NCBI RefSeq assembly: GCF_006715055.1 | Contig: NZ_VFMN01000001.1 | Span: forward strand, 3,720,001-3,784,000 | Source: Lapillicoccus jejuensis | GTDB taxonomy: Bacteria > Actinomycetota > Actinomycetes > Actinomycetales > Dermatophilaceae | Direction of reading: 5' to 3' | DNA length: 64,000 nucleotides | Shown here: positions 34,587 through 43,143 of the stretch, one piece after another | Numbering within the stretch: the first letter of the stretch is position 1 | Layout of the letters: every line of letters starts with the position of its first letter | The notes under the pieces: generated by a model | Seen by the model: only the letters and a program-made list of their open reading frames with translations | Databases searched by the model: none | Told to the model about the DNA's origin: nothing | Position numbers and translations under genes: made by a program

Positions 34587-35459
34587 GTGAGCCGGACGAG
34601 CAGGACGCCGTACGGGGCGTCGTACGGGGGCCTCGTGCACGTGCTCGCCGCCGGCCGGCTGGTGGGTGGTGGGGGACTGCCCGTGGGGTCCGTACGACGG
34701 CACCCGCACTGGGGCTTCACGTTCGTCACCGCCGGGACCGGGCGCTACCGGGACGCCGACCACGACGAGGTCGTCGCGGCCGGGACGCTGGTGGTCGTGC
34801 GGCCCGGGCGGCCGCACTGGTACGGGCCGGACGGCGGCGGGTGGGACGAGGTGTTCGCGGTGTTCGACGGGCCGGTGGTCGAGGCGGCGGACCGTGCGGG
34901 GCGGCTCGGGTCCACGCCGCTGCTGCGGCTGCCGGTGCAGCCGTGGGCTCAGCGGCTGGGGGTCTTCGCGGGTCGGGCGCGACCGGTCGACGACGGGTCG
35001 CGGGCGGCGGAGGGGTTGCGGCTGCTGGCGATGCTCGTCGAGGCCGCGGGCGCCGCGGCGCCGGCGTCCGCCCCCGGGAACGACGCGGGGGAGGGGGAGG
35101 GGTGGCTGCGCCGGTCGTGCGCCCTGCTCGAGGCCGACCTCGCCGGAACCGTCGACCTGCGAGGCGTCGCGGCACGGGCCGAGATGCCGTACGAGACCTG
35201 GCGGCGACGGTTCCGCAGCGCGACCGGGTCGAGCCCGTACGCCTACCGCGCCGACGCGCGACTGCGGGCCGCGACCGAGCTGCTCACGCACACGCCGCTC
35301 GCGGTGAGGGAGATCGCGGCGAGCACCGGGTTCACTGACGAGCGGCACCTCATCCGGCGGTTCCGCGAGCACACCGGCGTGACGCCGCGAGCGTTCCGCG
35401 ACGGGCTGATGGACCGGGGCGGACGCACCGACAGGCAGTGCGGGGTCGCGTGGCCCTGA
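34587..35459 (+). CDS. AraC-family regulator with cupin sensor
   Basis: A 290-aa AraC/XylS regulator. An N-terminal cupin-like domain (about 10-110, HPHWGFTFVTAGTGRYRD and VVVRPGRPHWYGPDG) would bind a small ligand. The C-terminal double HTH (about 185-285) includes VDLRGVAARAEMPYETWRRRF and AVREIAASTGFTDERHLIRRFR. Divergent from the PhyH dioxygenase, which it probably regulates. GTG 34587 is used because protein similarity starts soon after; the upstream frame is open but non-coding in character. Confidence 0.86.
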   Translation: MSRTSRTPYGASYGGLVHVLAAGRLVGGGGLPVGSVRRHPHWGFTFVTAGTGRYRDADHDEVVAAGTLVVVRPGRPHWYGPDGGGWDEVFAVFDGPVVEAADRAGRLGSTPLLRLPVQPWAQRLGVFAGRARPVDDGSRAAEGLRLLAMLVEAAGAAAPASAPGNDAGEGEGWLRRSCALLEADLAGTVDLRGVAARAEMPYETWRRRFRSATGSSPYAYRADARLRAATELLTHTPLAVREIAASTGFTDERHLIRRFREHTGVTPRAFRDGLMDRGGRTDRQCGVAWP

Positions 35460-35532
35460 GCATGCGCCGCGGTCCGCGGACGCTGGCCACTGCCTGTTGG
35501 TGCGGACGGGCCCCCGGGGCCAGGATGCTCGA

Positions 35533-36173
35533 GTGTTCGCCGACCTGTGGCCCCCGTACGGGATCGTCCTCACTACGCCGCGGCTGGTGCTGCGGCTCCC
35601 GGACGAGGCCGAGCTCGTCGCCCTCGCCGAGCTCGCGGCGACCGGCCTCCACGCGCCGGGGGAGCGGCCCTTCCTCACGCCGTGGACGGAAGGGACACCT
35701 CATTAGCGGGCCCGTTCCGTGCTGCAGGCGCACTGGCGCCGGTTGGCGTCCTGGGAAGCAGACTCCTGGGCGCTCGGGCTGGCCGTGTCCTGGGGGGAGA
35801 GGCACGGTGATCGGCCAGGTCACCCTGCGCGCCCGCGACTTCGCGGTGACCAGAGAGGTCTCGACCGGGTCCTGGCTCGGGCTGGGACACCACCGCCAGG
35901 GTTACGGCACCGAGGCTCGGACAGCGCTCCTCGCCCTCGCCTTCGACCACCTGGGGCGACGCGACGACGGAGGTGTTCGCGGTCAACGTGGCGTCGCAGG
36001 GTGTGTCGCGCCGATTGGGCTACCGGCCCGACGGGATCTCACGCGATCGGCGCGGCGACCAGGTCGTCGTGTCCCACCGGTTGCAACTCACCGAGGACCG
36101 CTGGGAGTCGCTCGAGGGGAAGGCGACTGTCGAGGTCGCCGGACTGGATGCTGCGAGATCGATGTTCGGGTGA
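35533..36173 (+). pseudogene. Decayed RimJ/RimL-type GNAT acetyltransferase
   Basis: The three frames together give a protein of the RimJ/RimL class. IVLTTPRLVLRLPDEAELVAL leads, with a stop at 35704-35706 just after FLTPWTEGT. RRLASWEADSWALGLAV comes next, then VIGQVTLRARDFAVTREVSTGSWLG and HHRQGYGTEARTALLALAFDHLG after a frame shift near 35805, and finally VFAVNVASQGVSRRLGYRPDG in yet another frame to a stop at 36173. The acetyl-CoA loop (RQGYGTEAR) is intact but cannot be joined to both ends. Total length equals a normal 213-codon gene. Confidence 0.8.
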
Positions 36174-36307
36174 GCGAATCGGCCGAGCGTCGGGCTCAAC
36201 CCGTTTTCGACGCCGTCAGAGCAGGGACCCTGACCTCATCTCGCGAATTGTGGCACCGGTGTCCTGCTGGGGAGAGCCCGAGGTCGTTCAGGGGTTGTCT
36301 TTGTACC

Positions 36308-36913
36308 TCATTGAGAGGAGAGTCGGCTAAGAAAATCAATGGCTGCACGCTCGACATACTTCTTGAACACTGACTCTTCGAGCGGCTCGTGGATAGAGTC
36401 GAACACTAACCGGAGGGTGTACTGGCTCTTCCTGCCTTGCCACGTCCAGGCCAGGCACGCAGTTTGGTCTCTGACACCACATACGATGGATGTGTCCACG
36501 AAGCCGGAAACAGGAGACTGGGATGTTCGCCCAGAATCTGCACCCCACTTGGCGCGATATAACATTTCTGGATCCGTCTCCTTCATGAACACAGACGCGC
36601 CCAGATCCCCAGAAGCCCTGTTGACTTCCGCCGTGAACGCGATTCCATTTCTCGCATTGACGGTGGTTCCATACCACTCGGGATAGTCATCGGACGGGGT
36701 CATACGGAACCGGTCACCCGCCGGAGATGTTCCTAGCTCAGTGGTGAGCGTCGACAGTTCCTGCGCGCTCATCAACAGCTGGCGCGGGTCAAAGGTTTTG
36801 CTCGACGCCCGGTCAGTCGAGCAGCCAGCCGAGATGAGCCCTGCCATGATCGCACAGGCGACAACGACGTGACGTCCGCGCTCAGCCCTCCAGCCCGATC
36901 TCCTATGAGTCAT
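36308..36913 (-). CDS. Hypothetical secreted lipoprotein
   Basis: A 201-aa protein with a basic start, hydrophobic segment and lipobox ISAGC at about residue 31, so it should be lipid-anchored on the outer face of the membrane. The mature part has two cysteines (VCGVRDQTACLAW) likely to form a disulphide and a beta-rich pattern (RLVFDSIHEPL). I do not recognise a family. Codon use is visibly less GC-biased than that of its neighbours. The start overlaps the stop of a 60-codon frame by 4 bp (ATGA), so the two may be a unit. Confidence 0.65.
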   Translation of the reverse strand: MTHRRSGWRAERGRHVVVACAIMAGLISAGCSTDRASSKTFDPRQLLMSAQELSTLTTELGTSPAGDRFRMTPSDDYPEWYGTTVNARNGIAFTAEVNRASGDLGASVFMKETDPEMLYRAKWGADSGRTSQSPVSGFVDTSIVCGVRDQTACLAWTWQGRKSQYTLRLVFDSIHEPLEESVFKKYVERAAIDFLSRLSSQ

Positions 36914-37092
36914 TCGGTCTTCACCGATTTCACGTTGACGAGTGTATCGGCGTTTCCCTGAGATAATTCGTCAACAACGTCGACCTCATGCTGAGCGGCC
37001 TTGCCGTCGCCTTGAGTCGGGCCGGCCGGATGGGTCGGCGCGTGGCTCGACGAAATTATCGAGGACGGATGGTGGTAGCCCTTCATGAACAT
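36910..37092 (-). CDS. Small hypothetical protein coupled to lipoprotein
   Basis: A 60-aa frame, MFMKGYHHPSS at the start and LVNVKSVKTE at the end, polar and without signal peptide or membrane segment. It overlaps the lipoprotein start by 4 bp, the usual sign of translational coupling, and shares its lower GC content. An in-frame stop lies five codons upstream of the ATG. It could be a genuine small gene or the 3' remnant of a larger gene, for example a secreted effector whose immunity lipoprotein follows; nothing in sequence decides. Confidence 0.35.
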   Translation of the reverse strand: MFMKGYHHPSSIISSSHAPTHPAGPTQGDGKAAQHEVDVVDELSQGNADTLVNVKSVKTE

Positions 37093-37299
37093 CCACCACC
37101 CTCGTCACGCTGTCGGGTTCGCTCGGCCTGGTCGAATGCCCCGCTGGTCATCATGCCCACATCTCGACGCTGGCGCTCGTGGTTGCAGAGATCCATCCGC
37201 CGCCCGGGCCAAGGATGGACAGGGTCACACAAGGATCTCAACGCCGATAATCGACATTATGTCAGTACGATCGGACCAAGGCTCCCCTCGCCGCGATCG

Positions 37300-38094
37300 T
37301 CAGACGACGCGGAACACCGGCCAACCGATCTCCGTACGCCATGCCGTCGGGTCCGGGGACTCGCGCGGGCCGACGAGGTAGACCTCGCGCACCGGCCCCG
37401 CGACCGACATGGCGTTCTGCACCACCCAGGTGCCGAGCTGGCCGTAGGTCACCTCGACGCCGTCGTGCTCACCCGGGTGGACGGTCGTGGCCAGCTCGAC
37501 GGCCGGGAGGGTCAGCGGGTGCACGCGCCCGGTCGCACGTGGTGTCGTGCTCGGCAGGTAGACGACCGCACGACCTCGGCCCTGCTCGAACAGGGCGTTG
37601 TCGTAGGTGCCGCCCGGTGGACCCGTCGCCGCCTCCCCCGCGACCGCCAGCAGCTCGGCCATCGCGCCGGCGAACCAGCTCGCGACGTCGCCGCTGTCGA
37701 CCACCCCCTCCACCGCCGCGACGGTGCGGGCCGGCTCGGCGCGCACCGTGACCTCGATGGGAGCCGGATCGGGCCGCAGCAGCCGCCGCAACGACACGAT
37801 CGCCGCGCGGGTGCGGCCCAGCTCGTCCTCGAGCCGCTCGAGGTGCTCCGCCACGAGGGCCGCCCGGACCTGCGGCTCGGGACTGCGCAGGATGCGCTGC
37901 ACGTCACCCAGCGGCACCTCGAGCTCGCGCAGCCGGTGGATGACCTGCGCGGTCGGGATCTGCTCCACGTCGTAGTAGCGGTAACCGGTGGCGGCGTCGA
38001 CCACGGCCGGCTCGAGCAGCTGCGCCTCGTGGTACCGACGCAGGGTCCGGGCGCTGAGCTGGGTCAGCCGGGAGAACTCGCCGATCGTCAGCAC
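37300..38094 (-). CDS. MerR-family regulator with GyrI-like effector domain
   Basis: A 264-aa MerR regulator. The N-terminal winged HTH is LTIGEFSRLTQLSARTLRRYHEAQLL with the YRYYD segment (residues 1-70). A dimerising coiled coil covers about 75-115, and a C-terminal GyrI-like small-molecule domain about 120-264. It would act on multidrug-like ligands by twisting a 19-bp-spaced promoter. Exactly such a promoter overlaps its own start region. GTG 38094 is used because CACACT lies six bases upstream. The divergent neighbour is a SnoaL-like gene. Confidence 0.88.
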   Translation of the reverse strand: MLTIGEFSRLTQLSARTLRRYHEAQLLEPAVVDAATGYRYYDVEQIPTAQVIHRLRELEVPLGDVQRILRSPEPQVRAALVAEHLERLEDELGRTRAAIVSLRRLLRPDPAPIEVTVRAEPARTVAAVEGVVDSGDVASWFAGAMAELLAVAGEAATGPPGGTYDNALFEQGRGRAVVYLPSTTPRATGRVHPLTLPAVELATTVHPGEHDGVEVTYGQLGTWVVQNAMSVAGPVREVYLVGPRESPDPTAWRTEIGWPVFRVV

Positions 38095-38100
38095 CCCAGC

Positions 38101-38132
38101 AGTGTGGACTCTCCCCCGGGGGGAAGGTCCAC
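38101..38132 (-). promoter_or_regulatory. MerR-type operator/promoter, 29-bp near-palindrome
   Basis: Positions 38104-38132 are identical to their reverse complement except at five bases, with GTGGAC/GTCCAC arms and C/G-runs inside. Read leftward, TGGACC (38131-38126) and CACACT (38106-38101) form a -35/-10 pair with the 19-bp spacer typical of MerR-activated promoters. The merR start codon is six bases beyond the -10, so autoregulation on a leaderless mRNA is predicted. Confidence 0.75.
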
Positions 38133-38172
38133 GGCTTGACCTTCTCGCGCCGAGAGCGGTGACGGTGGGGGC

Positions 38173-38541
38173 ATGACACAGCGCCCTGACACCTCCCCCG
38201 ACACCTCGACCGACACCCTGCCGACCACGGTCCGCGAGTTCATGACCGCCCACACCGCCCACGACGCCGCCACCGCAGTCGCGTGCACGAGCGACGACGT
38301 CGTCGTCGTCGACCAGGGCGAGACGTTCCGCGGACGTGACCGCGTCCTGTCCTTCCTGCGCAGCGCGGGGTCCGAGTTCGAGTACACGACCGAGCAGATC
38401 GGCGCCCACCGCTTCGACACCGACCACTGGGTCGTCACCGTGCGCCTCGAGGGCACCTTCCCGGGCGGTGTCGCCGACCTCGACTACCACTTCACCCTGC
38501 AGGAGGGCCTCGTCGCCGAGCTCGTCATCGCCAACCACTGA
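38173..38541 (+). CDS. SnoaL-like/NTF2 fold protein
   Basis: A 122-aa protein with the cone-shaped NTF2-like fold: VREFMTAHTAHDAATAVACTSDDVVVVDQGETFRGRDRV and a C-terminal beta sheet (WVVTVRLEGTFPGGVADLDYHF). Such proteins are small isomerases, hydrolases or ligand binders; no catalytic set is clear. It is divergent from merR across the palindromic operator, so MerR may control it. ATG at 38173 with GGTGGGGG upstream. Confidence 0.8.
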   Translation: MTQRPDTSPDTSTDTLPTTVREFMTAHTAHDAATAVACTSDDVVVVDQGETFRGRDRVLSFLRSAGSEFEYTTEQIGAHRFDTDHWVVTVRLEGTFPGGVADLDYHFTLQEGLVAELVIANH

Positions 38542-38559
38542 ACGGGCTACGGTCTGCGG

Positions 38560-38784
38560 ATGAGCAGCCAGCAGACGGGCCCGGACCGGGCGAAGACGGA
38601 CCCCCACCCGCCCCCGCCGCCGCGGGTGGGCGACCTGAACGACGACGTCAGGGTGGAGACGTTCACCCTCGACCCGTCCGCCTCGCGCGACGAGCGGATC
38701 GCCCAGGTCCTGGCCCGCTCCAGCCTCACGCTCGCCGAGGCCGTCGACCTCGTCGACGGCTCCCCGACGCCGCCGCCGACCTGA
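38560..38784 (+). CDS. Small hypothetical protein
   Basis: A 74-aa protein with a Pro-rich, disordered N-terminal third and a short helical C-terminal half (RDERIAQVLARSSLTLAEAVDLVDG). No family recognised. Support for being real comes from a TACGGT -10 (38548-38553) six bases before the ATG, the same leaderless arrangement as several sure genes nearby, and from actinobacterial codon use across the frame. Confidence 0.5.
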   Translation: MSSQQTGPDRAKTDPHPPPPPRVGDLNDDVRVETFTLDPSASRDERIAQVLARSSLTLAEAVDLVDGSPTPPPT

Positions 38785-38925
38785 GTCGGTCGACGTCGCG
38801 CCCTCGACGGACCACCGTCACCCGCCGCATCGTCGGCGTGGGGTTGAGCCTCCCGTGAGGGCCGTCCGGTAGGAACGAGGGGTGAGCTGTCCCCCGCCGT
38901 CCCCCTGCCGTGACGCGGTGGTCCC

Positions 38926-40023
38926 GTGATCCTCGTCGTCGTCGGCGCGCTCGTCGCGCTGCTCGTCTCCCTGCTGGGGACCCGGTGGTACATCGGGTTC
39001 GCGACCCGGCACGGCTGGGGTCAGTTCGTCCGCGACGACGGCCCGACCAGCCACCACACCAAGCGCGGCACCCCGCAGATGGGCGGGCTGGTCATCATCG
39101 GTGCCAGCGTGCTCGGGTACGCCGTCGCCCACCTCGCCTTCCTCACTCCCCCGACGGCCTCCGGCGTCCTCGTCCTGTTCCTCATGGTCGGCATCGGCGT
39201 CGTCGGCTTCCTCGACGACTGGACGAAGATCAAGCGGGAGCGCTCGCTCGGGCTGACCTCGCGGCAGAAGGTCCTCGGCCAGACCCTGGTCGCCGTCGTG
39301 TTCGCGCTGCTCGCCATCGGGTTCTCGCGCGACGGGCTCACCCCGGCCAGCCACTACATCTCGTTCGTGCGCGACACCCCGATCGACCTCGCCGTCCTCG
39401 GGCCCGTCGTCGGCCTCATCCTCTTCGTGATCTGGGCCGACCTGATGATCGCCGGCGCCAGCAACGGCGTGAACCTCAGCGACGGCCTCGACGGGCTCGC
39501 CGCCGGCTCCAGCGCGATGGTCTTCGGCGGCTACACCCTCATCAGCGTCTGGCAGAACAGCCAGCGCTGCAGCCTCGTCGCCTCGCGCGCCTGCTACGAG
39601 GTCCGCGACCCCGTGGACCTCGCCGTCGTCTCGACCTGCATCGCCGCGGCCTGCTTCGGTTTCCTGTGGTGGAACGCCGCCCCGGCCCAGGTCTTCATGG
39701 GCGACACCGGCTCGCTCGGCCTCGGCGGCGCCCTCGCCGGCCTGGCCATCCTCACCCGCACCGAGCTGCTGCTCGTCCTCATGGGCGGGCTCTTCGTCCT
39801 CGAGACCGTCTCGGTCAGCCTCCAGGTCGGCTGGTTCAAGTACACCAAGCGCCGGTACGGCGCCGGCCGGCGCCTCTTCCGCATCACTCCCCTGCACCAC
39901 CACTTCGAGATGGTGTGGGCCGAGATCACCGTGACGCTGCGGTTCTGGATCCTCTGCGGGCTGTTCGTCTCCGCCGGTCTCGTCGCGTTCTACGGCGAGT
40001 GGGTCGTCGCCAGCCGCCCTTGA
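38926..40023 (+). CDS. mraY: MraY-type phospho-MurNAc-pentapeptide transferase, solitary copy
   Basis: A 365-aa polytopic membrane enzyme, which would transfer phospho-MurNAc-pentapeptide to undecaprenyl phosphate to make lipid I. About ten membrane helices are present. Key motifs are GFLDDWTK (Asp97-Asp98), GVNLSDGLDGLAAG, MGDTGSLGLGG and the cytosolic LHHHFE histidine loop, so the active site looks complete. The usual neighbours murE, murF, murD and ftsW are absent. It stands alone between small genes and a GNAT, so this may be a second, specialised copy or a displaced gene. GTG start. Its 3' end overlaps the converging GNAT by 34 bp. Confidence 0.9.
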   Translation: MILVVVGALVALLVSLLGTRWYIGFATRHGWGQFVRDDGPTSHHTKRGTPQMGGLVIIGASVLGYAVAHLAFLTPPTASGVLVLFLMVGIGVVGFLDDWTKIKRERSLGLTSRQKVLGQTLVAVVFALLAIGFSRDGLTPASHYISFVRDTPIDLAVLGPVVGLILFVIWADLMIAGASNGVNLSDGLDGLAAGSSAMVFGGYTLISVWQNSQRCSLVASRACYEVRDPVDLAVVSTCIAAACFGFLWWNAAPAQVFMGDTGSLGLGGALAGLAILTRTELLLVLMGGLFVLETVSVSLQVGWFKYTKRRYGAGRRLFRITPLHHHFEMVWAEITVTLRFWILCGLFVSAGLVAFYGEWVVASRP

Positions 40024-41027
40024 CCGCTCGGGTCGTCGAGGACCATGGCCAGCACCGGCGGCTCGTCGTCGGGCAGCCATGGCGGACGCGCCGACCCGAC
40101 CTCGCGCCACCCGCGGTGGCGGTAGATCGCGAGCGCGTCACCGTGCTGCTGCACGACGTCGAGCACCGGGACCCGTCCTTGCTCGCGCACCCACGCGACC
40201 GCCGTGTCGAGGAGCCGGCCGCCGAGCCCCAGCCCGCGTCGGTCCAGGTCGACGAAGAACGCCGAGACGCAGCCCAGCCCGGCGTTCGCGCGACCCGTCC
40301 CGGCGCGCCACAGCCGGCCGAAGTCGTCGTCCCCGACGGTGGTCACGGTGACCTGCCCGGCCACGACGTCGTCGACGGTGACGACCCACGCTCGTTCCTC
40401 GCTCTCGCGCGCGAGGAACTCCTCGGCGGGGAACGGCAGCGGCCACCGGAAGGGGTAGCGCGAGGTCGGCTGCTGCCGACCGAGCAGCTCGACGAGCACG
40501 GGCAGGTCCTCGGGACGCCGGTCGCGGACCACGACCGCCGGCCCCCGACGCACCATCCGCCGCTCGAGACCGACGGGCTCCCGCACCGTCGCCCCGTCGA
40601 ACACGAACCCCTGCCGCCGGTAGAACCGCATCGCCCGCTCGTTGCCGTCGAGCACCCACAGCACCGCGGGTGCGACGCCCACCGCCCGGCGTAGGAGCGC
40701 GTGCCCGAGGCCGGTGCCGTAGCACTCCGCCCGCACGTAGAGCGCCCACACCTCCGTCTCGGGAAGGATCTTCTCGGGATCGTTCCTCGCCGGTCCGACG
40801 CTGACGAACCCCAGGAGCCGCTCCCCCGCCGGCGACGGGACGACGTACGTCGTCGCGGGTCCGGCGGTCAGCGACTCCCGCCACCGTCGCACCCGGTCGG
40901 CACGCCGTCGGCGCCGGTCGGCCAGGACCTCGGGGTCGACGAGGGCGCCGTACGCCTCCTCCCACACGTCCGTGTGCAGGTCGGTCAGCGCCTCGGCGTC
41001 GTCGGGCAGCGCCACGCGGATGTCCAC
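39990..41027 (-). CDS. Tandem-GNAT acetyltransferase
   Basis: A 345-aa protein with two GNAT domains. The first (about 1-155) has VWALYVRAECYGTGLGHALLRRA with an intact acetyl-CoA loop. The second (about 165-330) has VSAFFVDLDRRGLGLGGRLLDTA. Both look capable of cofactor binding. Substrate unknown. It lies 27 bp downstream of the FAD monooxygenase on the same strand and may be co-transcribed. Confidence 0.82.
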   Translation of the reverse strand: MDIRVALPDDAEALTDLHTDVWEEAYGALVDPEVLADRRRRRADRVRRWRESLTAGPATTYVVPSPAGERLLGFVSVGPARNDPEKILPETEVWALYVRAECYGTGLGHALLRRAVGVAPAVLWVLDGNERAMRFYRRQGFVFDGATVREPVGLERRMVRRGPAVVVRDRRPEDLPVLVELLGRQQPTSRYPFRWPLPFPAEEFLARESEERAWVVTVDDVVAGQVTVTTVGDDDFGRLWRAGTGRANAGLGCVSAFFVDLDRRGLGLGGRLLDTAVAWVREQGRVPVLDVVQQHGDALAIYRHRGWREVGSARPPWLPDDEPPVLAMVLDDPSGQGRLATTHSP

Positions 41028-41054
41028 GGCGACGAGGCTAGGTCACGTACCCGG

Positions 41055-42266
41055 TCAGGCCGGCGCGGCCTCACGCAGCTCGGGCAGCGGCTGCTCGGAC
41101 TGCGCCACGTGCCCGAACCGCCCGGCCAGCGTGGAGAACGGCGGTGACGTGGCCACCTTCGCGGCGGTGTTGCGGACGGCCAGCCCCAGCCCGGTCTGCG
41201 GGAAGGCGACGCGGCGCATCGCCCGGGGGAACGAGGGCACGGCGTCGACGAGCTCGCGCATCCAGGCCTCGTACGACGTCAGCGCGGCCTCCCGGTCGTC
41301 CGGCGAGGTCGAGAGGAACGCCGCGAGGACGTACCCCCCGGTGAGGGCGAGCGAGGCCCCCCCGCCGCCGAGCGGCGTGACGCACCAGGCGGCGTCGCCG
41401 GCGAGGACGACCCGCCCGCGGTGATACGTCGTCACGGTCATCCGCTCGAGGTCGTCGGCGTAGACGTCGTCGGAGGCCGCGAACCCGTCGAGGACCCGCT
41501 GCGCCTGCCACCCCGCGTCGGTGAACCGCCCGCGCAGCCGCGCGAGCATCGTGTCGCGGTCGACCCCGGCCAGCCCCTCGTCCTCGTCGTCGCCGTGGGC
41601 GTAGGCGAGCATCGCGCGGGTCGTGCCGTGCGGATCGGGCCGCAGGTGCACCTGACGGCCCCCGGGCGCGGTGTACCAGCGCCAGTAGCGGTCGTCGTCG
41701 TCGGTGCGCGGGATGGTCCCGAAGACCATGGTGATCCCGAGCGGCGTGGGCTCGGTGGCGTCGGCGAGGAGCTGGTCGCGGGTGCTCGAGCGGACGCCCT
41801 CGGCGACGACGACGAGATCGGCGCGGAAGGTGCGCCCGGCGTGGGTGCGGACGACCGCCGCGTCGCCCTCCTCGGTCAGCGTCTCGAGGCTGTCGCCGAA
41901 GACGAGCTCGACCGTCTCGGGCAGCCGGTCGCGCAGCAGGCCCGCCAGGTCGCCCCGCAGCACCTCGAGCTCGGCGGTCGCCCCGTCCGGGTCGTCCGAC
42001 GGCAGCTCGGCGACGACGCCGCCGTCGTCGTCGACGAAGCGGGTGCCGACCTCGGTCGTGTTGCGGGCGAGGACGGCGTCGTACAGGCCCATCCGGTGCA
42101 GCACCTCGCGACCGACGCCGCGGACGTCGACGTTCTGCCCGCCCTCGCGGAACCCGTCGGCGCGCTCGAGGACGGTCACCCGCCAACCCACCCGGCTCAG
42201 CCACCAGGCGGTGGACAGGCCGGCGATGCTCGCGCCGGTGACGAGGGCGTGCGGCGCAGTGGTCAC
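41055..42266 (-). CDS. FAD-dependent monooxygenase
   Basis: A 403-aa flavoprotein of the PHBH/TetX-like aromatic hydroxylase group. The FAD-binding GxGxxG variant is VTGASIAGLSTAW at the N-terminus. The DG motif is around LVVAEGVRSSTR (about 150-160), and the second FAD motif is VVLAGDAAWCVTPLGGGGAS at about 290. It could hydroxylate an aromatic or modify an antibiotic; the substrate cannot be read. GTG start at 42266, with a GNAT gene diverging 73 bp away. Confidence 0.86.
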   Translation of the reverse strand: MTTAPHALVTGASIAGLSTAWWLSRVGWRVTVLERADGFREGGQNVDVRGVGREVLHRMGLYDAVLARNTTEVGTRFVDDDGGVVAELPSDDPDGATAELEVLRGDLAGLLRDRLPETVELVFGDSLETLTEEGDAAVVRTHAGRTFRADLVVVAEGVRSSTRDQLLADATEPTPLGITMVFGTIPRTDDDDRYWRWYTAPGGRQVHLRPDPHGTTRAMLAYAHGDDEDEGLAGVDRDTMLARLRGRFTDAGWQAQRVLDGFAASDDVYADDLERMTVTTYHRGRVVLAGDAAWCVTPLGGGGASLALTGGYVLAAFLSTSPDDREAALTSYEAWMRELVDAVPSFPRAMRRVAFPQTGLGLAVRNTAAKVATSPPFSTLAGRFGHVAQSEQPLPELREAAPA

Positions 42267-42339
42267 GGCACCGAGCCTAAGCGGCGCGCCCGCGCCCCGC
42301 TCGGGTGCCGTCGGCCGCAGCGGCGCTACCGTCGCCCGC

Positions 42340-43131
42340 GTGGCACTGACGACGCAGCAGGTCCTCGCCGCCTCCGACGCGTGGCTGTGGGTTCCGGAGC
42401 AGGCCCGCTCCGAGGTGGTCGCCGGCGTCCCCGTCGTCGACTACCCGGACTGGGCGCACACGCCGTTCTGGGCCGCGCCGCTCGACACCGGCCGGCCCGC
42501 CGAGGACGCGCCCGCCGTCGTCGCCGCGGTCGCCGCCGTGGCCCGCGAGCGCGGGAAGCCGTGGATGACGTGGTGGCTGAGCCCGTCCGCGCGCCCGGTC
42601 GAGCTCGCCGATGCCCTGCTCGCCGTCGGCGCGGTCGCCGAGGAGAGCTGCGACATCGTGGCCTGCGACCTCGCCGGCGGGATCCCTGACGTCGGCGACG
42701 TCGCGCCCGTGTGCACCGAGGTCGTCCAGGACGCCGCTGGGATCGACGACTTCGGCGCCGTGAGCGACGCGGTGTGGGGTCCCGTGCGCGACCCCGAGGC
42801 GCGTCGCGCGACGCAGCTGGCCGACCTCGGCCGACCGCTCGCCGAGCAGGACTCGCGCCGCGTCGTCGGCCACCTCGAGGACCGCCCGGTCGCGGTCGGC
42901 GGCCTCCAGGTCGCGGACGGCGTCGCGCGCCTGTACGGCGCCGCGACCCGCCCCGAGGCGCGCGGCCGCGGCGCCTACCGCGCCGTCCTGCACCGGCGTC
43001 TCGTCGAGGCCCGCGCGCTGGGGGCCACGACGGCGTTGGTCCACGCCCGGGTCGGCACCTCCGGCCCGATCCTGCGCCGCTGCGGCTTCGAGGCGTACGG
43101 CGTCGCGCGATCCTTCCGCCTGGACCTCTGA
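42340..43131 (+). CDS. GNAT family N-acetyltransferase
   Basis: A 263-aa acetyltransferase with a long N-terminal extension and a C-terminal GNAT core: VARLYGAATRPEARGRGAYRAVLHRR (acetyl-CoA loop, about residues 200-225) and a final RRCGFEAYGVARSF. Substrate unknown. GTG start with TACCGT (42327-42332) seven bases upstream. Confidence 0.83.
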   Translation: MALTTQQVLAASDAWLWVPEQARSEVVAGVPVVDYPDWAHTPFWAAPLDTGRPAEDAPAVVAAVAAVARERGKPWMTWWLSPSARPVELADALLAVGAVAEESCDIVACDLAGGIPDVGDVAPVCTEVVQDAAGIDDFGAVSDAVWGPVRDPEARRATQLADLGRPLAEQDSRRVVGHLEDRPVAVGGLQVADGVARLYGAATRPEARGRGAYRAVLHRRLVEARALGATTALVHARVGTSGPILRRCGFEAYGVARSFRLDL

Positions 43132-43143
43132 CCCGGCCGGACC

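Larger units (their letters stand above)
36174..37299. other. Lower-GC accessory islet
   Basis: Base composition drops clearly here (runs such as AAGAAAATCAATGGC and AGATAATTCGTCAACAACG) compared with flanking DNA near 72-75% GC. It holds a lipoprotein gene, a coupled 60-codon frame, and a 200-bp stretch (37093-37299) with an 11-bp palindrome GACATTATGTC (37253-37263) and no gene. It sits beside a decayed acetyltransferase. Signs of acquisition from outside are inferred, and no integrase or repeat border is visible. Confidence 0.6.

Noticed and set aside
37093-37299. Search for a tRNA or integrase attachment site at the edge of the low-GC islet
   Set aside because: No cloverleaf, CCA-like end or direct-repeat border could be found by eye.
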